From contig JAMWFC010000090.1 in assembly GCA_027475525.1 (NCBI GenBank), positions 1,550,001 through 1,614,000 of the forward strand: a stretch of 64,000 nucleotides of DNA, read 5' to 3'. This DNA comes from Macrolepiota albuminosa. Taxonomy: Eukaryota; Basidiomycota; Agaricomycetes; Agaricales; Agaricaceae. This document shows, in pieces, positions 57,801 through 64,000 of this stretch (position 1 is the stretch's first letter; each line of letters opens with the position of its first letter). Position numbers and translations under genes: made by a program. The notes under the pieces were generated by a model, which did not search any database, was not told the DNA's origin, and saw nothing but the letters and a program-made list of their open reading frames with translations.

Positions 57801-59610
57801 CTCAAACAGACCATACCACGTGCGGAACGCGGTTTTCCACTTGTGTCCCGGGGCGATGCGGACGTTGTTGTAACCGGAGCGGAGGTCGATCTTCGTGTAA
57901 ACCTTGGCACTGCGGAGTCGATCGACCAGATCGCCAATGAGCGGGAGCGGGTAGCGGTTCTTCTTGGTGATCTTATTGAGTCCCCAGTAGTCGACGCAGA
58001 GTCGGAGCGAACCGTCCTTCTTCTTGGCGAATAGGACCGGGGCTCCGGCGGTGGAGGCAGAGGGTCGGATGAATCCCTTACTGAGCATTTCGTCGAGGTA
58101 GTCCTTGAGGGCCCGGAGTTCGACCTCTGACATGTTGTAGACCTTGCCGAAAGGGGGGGTGGCTCCTTCCTCGAGGTCGATGGTGTGATCATAGGGGCGG
58201 TGAGGGGGAATCTCCTTGGCGTCTCCTTCGGAGAATACGTCAGCGAACTCGTGATACTCCGGGGGAACTACTTCTCGGAGGATCTGTTCCTCAGTTTTCT
58301 TTTCCAGGGGAATAGCGTCCCCTTGTAGATGTTCTTCTGGGAGAGAGGGCGAGGTGTGTAGCTGAAACGTGGGAGTTCCATCCTTCATGAGGCGGGCAAA
58401 GGGGGCGGCCCCAATGATCCTAATGTCGAGTGCGTTTGGGTCGATCAGGGTCGCGGATGCTTCAACCGGAGCGGGCATGACGCGTGTCTGAGACCGGTGG
58501 GGGTAGTTCGGCCCTTTGTACTTGTTCCAAGGAATGTTTGGGGGTCAATCAGGGGCCTTGCGGTCTCGGACAGGCATGGGTGGTGCATGCGTGGGGGGCG
58601 TGGCAGTCGTCCTGGGAGTGTCGGGCGTCGGGTTGCTTCCTAGGGCCCGGAGGTGCACAGCGGTCAAGGGGTGGTCTTCAGGTCCTGGGAAGGTCATGGT
58701 GAGCGTCCTCCAATCAATGTCGGGGTTTGTGTCGTGCAGCCAGGGTAGTCCCAGTACCATCGGGGTCGATTCGTGAAGTCGTGTGACCAGGAAGTCGGAG
58801 GTGAACTCGTAGTCGTTGTCCAGGGTCACGCGTCCCGAGTGAGACTTCTGGATGGGGCTGGAGGAGGAGGGGGTGCCGTCGAGGCGTTGCAGGTGGAGGG
58901 GCTGGTCGAGGGAGTCGTGGGGGAGGTCGAGGGCATAGCTGATGAAAACTCTGGTGGCTCCGCTGTCGATGAGGGCCGATATTGGTCCCGGGGCGCCATC
59001 CAGCCTGGCATTGATGACGAAGGACCGGGACAAGCGGGACTGGAGTCCGGGGGGTGGTGGGGGTCCGTCCTTCAGGGTAGGATCGGGAGAGTGGGGGATG
59101 TCGAAGGGGAGTTGCTGGTCGTCAGGTGTCGGGTCCTGGGTCAGGTGGAGGGTAAGATGTTGCCAATCGATGCGGGGGTTGGTGTCTCGGAGCCATGGGA
59201 GGACCAGGGGTGCGGAAGGGTGGAGTTTGGTTATCAACATCCGGAGGGTGTGGGTCTGTCCGTTGGCAAAAGTAACGGGCATACACACAAAGTGAGTGAT
59301 GTCCCCCGCCGTAGAGGCGTCTCCGTCGAAGAGGCGTCTCCGTCGAAGAGGCAGAGCCGTACCGGGACCAGGAGTCACTGAGCGGGTTCCAGGGCGAAGG
59401 TAGACCATGCTTCATCGATGAAGTTGTCGGTGGCACCACTGTCAACGAGGGTGTCGAGGGGGGTTCCGGAGGGGGTGAGGTGGGTTTTGAGGAGGAGGGA
59501 GTGTGAAGAGTGTGAGGGTAGGTAAGCCGTGAGGGTGTCCTGTATGAGTGTCGTGGAGCAAAGATGTGAGACCAGGGCGGAGAAGACGTCGGGGTCGATT
59601 CCGCAATTTA
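54747..59610 (-). pseudogene. pol: pol of element B, interrupted and lacking the chromodomain
   Basis: Two protease-like modules (VDSGATDNFIDEAW near 59420 and LIDSGATRVFIS near 58950) retain DSGA, so the second module is better preserved here than in element A. RT (57087-58478) has LRLCVDYWGLNKITK, FGMTNSPATFQYFMN and YLDDILIYSN. RNase H and the integrase zinc region follow to 56490. Stops at 58545, 57087 and 56490 are in one frame. Integrase resumes after the solo LTR with [12 protein letters not shown] and AYHPETNGQTK, interrupted by an exact 77-bp duplication (55344-55497) that shifts frame. It ends at GPFKILKKV, where it runs into the accessory gene; the chromodomain is gone. Confidence 0.88.
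55558..56306 (-). repeat. solo LTR nested in element B integrase
   Basis: 749 bp, TGTCAGGTTCC to GTCGTGACA, flanked by the perfect five-base target duplication GATGC (55553-55557 and 56307-56311). It is in the same orientation as element B and more diverged from 52288-53044 and 62322-62799 than those are from each other, so it came from another family member. Confidence 0.92.
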
Positions 59611-59625
59611 GGGCGTCTTCCGGGT

Positions 59626-62288
59626 CTAAATCGCCGGGTCATTTTCCGAATACTCGTAAGTGGCGTCCTCCCCTTCAAAGGTCCAGGTAGCACGTCCCAT
59701 GACCTGTCGTTGGAGGCACTCAGAGATGAAGTGGTCTTTCTCACCGCAGAGTATGCAGACACCCTCCCTTCTTCGTCGTTCCTGCACATCCGTTGGGACC
59801 TCAACCCAAGGTCGCCCCTTTTTCGAGAGCCGGTTGGCCTGGAGGGCCTCTTCGTCCCGTTCGTCGGTGAAGTCGGGATCTTCAGAGTTTTCTGGGGGTT
59901 CCTCAGGGTTTGGCGCGTCGCCCGGGTCGTTGGCGGCCACGGCGGCGTTGAGTTGGGCCTGGGGGCGGGCGCCGCTGCCGGGGTTAGTATTGGGCAGGCT
60001 GCGACTCACTGGGGGTCAGCTGCCGGGGAACGCGGGGGGACCGGGGTTTTGGGTTTGGGGGTTGGGGGTTTCGCTGGAGGGCCATAGGGGTCCTCCCCTA
60101 GGGTTCCAGGGGGGTTGGGAGTTTGAGTACTTGCTGCGGTCTTCCCAGTAGCGTTGGTCGATCTGCATGACAAGGGCCTTGTATCCGTCGTAGGAGGGTT
60201 GTTTTGGGGCGAGTCGGAGAACGTCCTTGATACGTTGTGGCAGGGCGCAGCGGAGGGCGTACCAGAGGGCGCTGTAGTTCCAGCCTGTCTCGTAAGCTTC
60301 CTTCTCAAAATGTACGATGAAGGTGGTGAAACGTTCTTCTGAGCGCATCCGGAGGTTGAAGAGGTTGTCCTCGGCCTCGGCCACGGTGTTGTAGATCCTG
60401 AACTTCCCGGAGAACTCGTTGACGAAGGCTTGCCAGCGGGTGAGTGCCAGGTTGTTGGGGTTGAACTGGATGAGGGCCATGTAGTGGTCGAAGGCGATTC
60501 TCTGGAGGTACGATGCGGCAAAGGCCACCCAGGAGCTGTCAACCTGAAACGTGAGCGGCTTTGTCTGAAACGTGTTAAGACATTGGGTGAGGAATGTACG
60601 CCATTTTTGGGGGTCCCGGCCCGTGAACGCATTGGGTTTCTGAATGTCCAGACGTCCTTCACGGACGAGGGCGTCGCGAGCGTTGTCTGGTCCAGCAGTG
60701 TTGCGGGGGGGAGGGCCGGCATTGTAGTAGTAGTAGTAATGATTACCCCCCCCTCCTTGTGGGACCCTACCCGCCTGGAGGGCCTCCTCCAGGTGGCTCA
60801 CCTGGGGGTCCACGCCCGGGGGGTTTGTTCCTGCCAGGAGGAGGCCCGGGTCTCCACGCAGGGGGTGGCGGAGGTGGGGGACCTGGGGGTTGTCCTCGAG
60901 GTTTGGCTGGGGGTGGCGGAGGTGGTCGGGGAGGGTTCGGTGGTGTCAGGTCAGGCGGAGGGGGGCCGGGTGCTGGGTTGGGTGCTGGATTGCGTGGGGG
61001 ACGTTCAGCCTGGGAGGGTCGTGCTTGCATCAGAGGCCGTGGGGGGTTCCGCAGATCAAAGTGGGGCAGGGGGTCGCGGTGGAAGTTAGGCTCCGGAGGG
61101 GCCAGGGCTGACATAGGGGGCGGGCGTGGGCGCGAGGCGTTGTTTGTTGTTGCCGTGCACGAGCTCGTCGATGTAGCACAGCGTGTCGTCCGTGCTAGTG
61201 GTGTCCGCGCGGGGTTTACCAGGGTCTGCCAGGGCTGGGGGTCGGGCGTTGTCCATTCACAGGAGGGGTTCCAGGGGTCTCTGGGGCTGTCCCCAGGTCT
61301 CGAAGGTGCTAGGAACTGAGTTAGCCCTGCGGCGAGTTGACAAGCCTACCGTGCGGGCAGCGGGTTGATCGAAGAGGCCTCCAGTCGGGTTGAGGGACCG
61401 CAATATGGCTGAGGCGTTTTGTCGCTCTTTCCATTGTTGTTGTTCCAGAGTGGGGTCCGCGGGGGCTGTCAGGGCTGCCGGGGCTGGCTCCGGGGGTTTC
61501 CGTCAAACGTGAATCGAGCGACCTGGGTCCGCGGGGTCGTTGAGGGGTCAAGGAGAGGGGGATGCGTGGACTTCGTCGAGCAGCTGCTGCAATTCTTCTT
61601 GGAGGATCGTATTGCGCCTATACTTTACCATAGTTTGCTCCAGGAGTTCTCCTCATGTGAGGCAATCCCCGAATTCGACCAAGCAATGAGCCCATTCCTC
61701 TGGAGTGCCTTCGAAGTTGTCGTGCCCGAATTCTGTGAGCAGCGCCCTTGCCCGTTGCGCGAAGTCCTCCGGCGAGATCCTGAGTGAGCAGAGTACTTCG
61801 TCCCATTGCCGTTCATACTCCTCGAGGCGTCGTCGTCCCATTGGCAAGGGGGGAGTCCGAGCAGGTGGGGCGGCGGTTGGGTAGTGTCGAGGGGGGTAGT
61901 TGTAGTTGAGAGGTACCCGGGGTTGGGGGGCAGGGCACTGGTAACCGTAGTAGGGGGTGGGTGCAAAGGGGCCCTCGCTGGGGGGTACCGGGCGAGGTCC
62001 ACTGGGGACTGGCGGTGTCTTTGGTAGACCCCTGGGGATGCTCCGGTATGAGGGGACCTCCACGGGTCGTGCCATGGCTAAGTTGGGCGGAGGGGCCCAG
62101 CTGGCTGAGGGCCCCAGATCATAGAGGGATGGGTCGGGGGCCCAGTGGCGGTGGAGATACAGAGGTTCATACGGGAGGAGTGGATAGACGGGGCAGGGGG
62201 TCTGTGTGGAGTAATGATCAGGTACCAGGCACCCGTAGGGGTCGGTCTGGTAGCCCGTGGGGTAGTAGGTGTGAGTATACGTAGCCAT
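59626..62288 (-). pseudogene. gag: gag of element B, frameshifted
   Basis: Start at ATG 62286-62288 (MATYTHTYYPTGYQTD), 21 bases after the primer-binding site. The first part (61653-62288) is Tyr/Pro-rich and ends with a Gag-like RRLEEYERQWDEVLCS and GTPEEWAHCLVEF. A Pro-rich part follows (60767-61114), then the Gag domain (60016-60813; KWRTFLTQCLNTFQTK, RFTTFIVHFEKEAY) and a C-terminal part with zinc knuckle CILCGEKDHFISEC (near 59740). These pieces lie in different frames, so at least two frameshifts are needed. Compared with element A it shows what the missing N-terminus of gag looks like. Confidence 0.78.
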
Positions 62289-62308
62289 CAAGAATGGTGT
62301 AAGGAGGG

Positions 62309-62321
62309 AGTCTTGATATTA
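62309..62321 (-). promoter_or_regulatory. self-primer binding site of element B
   Basis: Directly against the 5' LTR end. On the sense (minus) strand the LTR ends CCTGACA and continues TAATATCAAGACT. These 13 bases are the exact complement of AGTCTTGATATTA at the presumed transcript start inside the LTR (62701-62713 in complement; 8460-8472 in element A). I see no need for a tRNA primer. Confidence 0.7.
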
Positions 62322-62799
62322 TGTCAGGTTCCGCTGAGTCGGGGGCTTTCCAGGAAAGCAATCGCCCTTACAATGCAGACTTGACCCACGGATACTCAGG
62401 TGTCTGGAACTCCGGGGCTAGGACTCCGGGGTTCAAGACGTGGACAGGGGAATCCCAGGAGAGGGGATTTGGTCCGGGGGTTTTGGGTGGTAGGTAGCTG
62501 GGGAGTTCGGGTGGGGGTCAAGTCATGAACCGGAGGTTCCAAGACAAGACCAAGTTAGTAAATTAGAGTTGCGAAGTGCGTACCAATCTTAGAGCATGCG
62601 AGTATTCAAGCGTGCCAGTCAAGTGTGCCAGTCAATGCGTACCAGTCAAATAGAGGGCACACAACAATTCAAGTAACCAAGTGAAACAGTATAAGCAGTG
62701 TAATATCAAGACTAGCAAATACAACAGGGAACTATGCTATAAGTACTACGGGACCGGGTCTCGGGGTTCCGGGGTGTCTGGGATGGGCTCTGGGGGTCA
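62322..62799 (-). repeat. 5' LTR of element B, interrupted by element C
   Basis: Matches 52288-53044 from TGTCAGGTTCC up to the sequence GGGGGTCA, then switches to element C at about 62800. The missing part should continue after the far end of element C, right of the window. Confidence 0.88.
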
Positions 62800-62802
62800 A
62801 TC

Positions 62803-63199
62803 TGTTAGTACTATTCTCAACCTTTGAGGTGCTCTGGTTCTTTAGCTATCACTCAGACAAGTGTGGGCCCTTCAGCACCGCTCCAGGCTGCTTAGATAAG
62901 CCGGAGTTTGCCTTTCTGACTTCTAAAGTCCGGAGTTTTCCTCCCTTGTTTGCACACTTGTTTGGTTAGTCAATTTTCGAGTTTTTAAGGTTTTGTTGTA
63001 CTGTACAGTTGTTTCCCATGCTTCAGAGGCCCCAGAAGCGTCCAACCTGGCATAGGGAATCCCCAGACTTGTTCTCTTTGGATCTCCCTCTGCCAGGTGA
63101 GTAGCTACCTTGATATTGTCAGTATATATTCTAATACACTTTGGATCTCCCTCTGCCAGCTGTGTGACTGAGCCACAGCCTCTAGAGGTCGCCCTTACA
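62803..63199 (+). repeat. 5' LTR of element C
   Basis: 397 bp from TGTTAGTACTATTCTC to GTCGCCCTTACA. Compared with the solo copy at 17711-18208 it lacks about 110 bp near its start. A 22-bp motif (GGATCTCCCTCTGCCAG) occurs twice, at about 63080 and 63141. Confidence 0.8.
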
Positions 63200-63201
63200 G
63201 C

Positions 63202-63212
63202 AGAACAAGTCT
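63202..63212 (+). promoter_or_regulatory. candidate self-primer binding site of element C
   Basis: AGAACAAGTCT lies two bases after the LTR end and is the exact complement of AGACTTGTTCT inside the same LTR (63065-63075). The motif is conserved in the solo LTR at about 17838-17848. A clear TATA box upstream is not visible, so the transcript start is not independently supported. Confidence 0.5.
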
Positions 63213-63313
63213 CTACATTTCGGTCTGGGAGCCCCCTTCAGCCTGCTTGAGCCCTCTCTTGCCCCTTTAGGTCCCTCCCCCACTGGATTACTCCCTGCCC
63301 CTCTGTTGCTTCT

Positions 63314-64000
63314 ATGACCCAACCAGCCCCCTCAGACACTCCCCTGGACGCTTCTGCCCCTCAGGATGATGCCTGGGGTCGCTTGCTTGCTCTGGAGACT
63401 CAGGTGCAGACCACTCAAGCTTCCCTCACCCTCCACACCACTGAACTTGCTGGATTGCGTCAGGCCACAGACACCATCTCCCATTCCCTTCAGGCCCTCT
63501 TAGAGCGCCTCCCTCTTACTCCTACCCCTCTCCAGGCACCTCCCGTTAGGGCTGGCACACCCACAGTCCCTCGCTTTGGGGCCTCCCCCCCAGTTCATGC
63601 CAATATTTCTCGCCCAGCACTCCCAGACACATTCAATGGTGACCGAGCGATAGGTGAGCGTTTCCTGCAGTCCTGCATCACCTATATTCAGCTCAGTGGT
63701 GAGGCTTTTCCCTCTGACGCTCTGAAGATCACTTGGGTTCTTTCTTACATGAAGTCTGGGCGAGCTTCGACATACGTGCTACGAGTCTTTCGACACCCTG
63801 GAGGAGTGGAGAGTTTTGGAAGTTGGGATCAGTTTGAGAAGGAGTTTCGGACAGAGTTCTTCCCCTTGGACCCTGCTAAGGTGGCAGCCCTCACTCTCCG
63901 AGATCCTCATCAATATGGGCAGGGGAAGCGGACCCTAGATGAGTACATTGACTCCTTCAGAGCTCTTGCTGAACAGGCCTGTTATCCGGATGGTCTTCAG
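63314..64000 (+). CDS. gag: gag of element C, runs past window end
   Basis: Open for 229 codons from ATG 63314 (MTQPAPSDTPLDASAPQDDA) to the window end without a stop. The N-terminus is Ser/Thr/Pro-rich with a heptad-like stretch (LLALETQVQTTQASLTLH). A retrotransposon Gag domain begins at about 63615 (ALPDTFNGDRAIGERFLQSC) and includes SWDQFEKEFRTEFFPLDPA and TLDEYIDSFRALAEQACYPD. This copy appears intact as far as it can be seen, in contrast to elements A and B. The zinc knuckle and pol would follow right of the window. Confidence 0.88.
   Translation, partial: MTQPAPSDTPLDASAPQDDAWGRLLALETQVQTTQASLTLHTTELAGLRQATDTISHSLQALLERLPLTPTPLQAPPVRAGTPTVPRFGASPPVHANISRPALPDTFNGDRAIGERFLQSCITYIQLSGEAFPSDALKITWVLSYMKSGRASTYVLRVFRHPGGVESFGSWDQFEKEFRTEFFPLDPAKVAALTLRDPHQYGQGKRTLDEYIDSFRALAEQACYPDGLQ

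Larger units (their letters stand above)
52288..62799 (-). mobile_element. Ty3/gypsy chromovirus (element B), both LTRs present
   Basis: Second copy of the element-A family, on the minus strand: 5' LTR (62322-62799, cut short by element C), primer-binding site, gag, pol, antisense accessory gene, polypurine tract, 3' LTR (52288-53044). A solo LTR of the same family sits in integrase (55558-56306). The two LTRs differ by about five transitions in the first 210 bases, so the insertion is fairly recent. It is inactive: pol has stops at 58545, 57087 and 56490, and integrase is joined to the accessory gene with the chromodomain missing. Confidence 0.92.
62803..64000 (+). mobile_element. gypsy-type retrotransposon (element C), 5' part
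   Basis: A different LTR retrotransposon inserted in the 5' LTR of element B. It shows an LTR, a candidate self-primer site and an open gag; the rest lies outside the window. Related LTR fragments occur at 16515-16620, 17015-17187 and 17711-18208. As it splits the LTR of element B, it is the youngest event at this locus. Confidence 0.85.

Noticed and set aside
58773..60151. Several long + strand open frames across element B
   Set aside because: They are antisense shadows of the protease and gag regions of element B.

Overview
The window looks like a transposon-dominated stretch of a mushroom-forming basidiomycete (Agaricomycetes) genome. This rests on the element mix (chromodomain Ty3/gypsy retrotransposons, tyrosine-recombinase retrotransposons, a KDZ transposon with its basidiomycete accessory genes) and on many 45-90 bp GT-AG introns. 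I cannot name the species. I see no confident single-copy housekeeping gene; nearly everything is a mobile element, a relic, or a solo LTR nested in another element.

Layout. 1-8857: right part of a Ty3/gypsy chromovirus on + (element A: gag, pol, an antisense accessory gene, polypurine tract, 3' LTR). 8893-12600: a KDZ transposase relic on - split by two oppositely oriented solo LTRs. 12601-14290: tRNA-like repeats and a repeat shared with 33.6-35.3 kb. 14330-16311: degenerate gypsy relic on +. 17189-19281: Tc1-like element with about 200-bp inverted repeats, itself hit by a solo LTR. 19282-21065: AT-rich then GC-richer sequence without a recognised gene. 21066-27803: Ngaro-like tyrosine-recombinase retrotransposon on -, probably the best preserved element here. 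28579-29241: candidate small secreted-protein gene behind a TATA box. 30795-33585: second, decayed tyrosine-recombinase retrotransposon on -. 33586-36358: tRNA-like repeats ending in a tandem array. About 36.4-44.2 kb: KDZ transposon with two accessory genes and a multi-exon transposase. 45384-46399: pseudogene. 48718-50837: free-standing member of the zinc-cluster family carried antisense by the gypsy elements. 52288-62799: element B, a second copy of the element-A family on -, with both LTRs, a solo LTR nested in its integrase, and its own antisense accessory gene. 62803-64000: start of a different gypsy element (element C) inserted into element B's 5' LTR.

Four points stand out. (1) The chromoviruses carry a spliced antisense gene between pol and the 3' LTR, encoding a cysteine-cluster/coiled-coil protein, with a related copy outside any LTR pair. 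(2) Elements B and C have primer-binding sites complementary to a sequence inside their own LTR, which indicates Tf1/sushi-type self-priming. (3) Six perfect tandem duplications of exactly 77 bp sit in unrelated sequences, some breaking genes; this looks more like a k=77 assembly artefact than biology. (4) In element A, inactivating stops are almost all TGA where the sister copy has CGA, which suggests CpG deamination or a RIP-like process.
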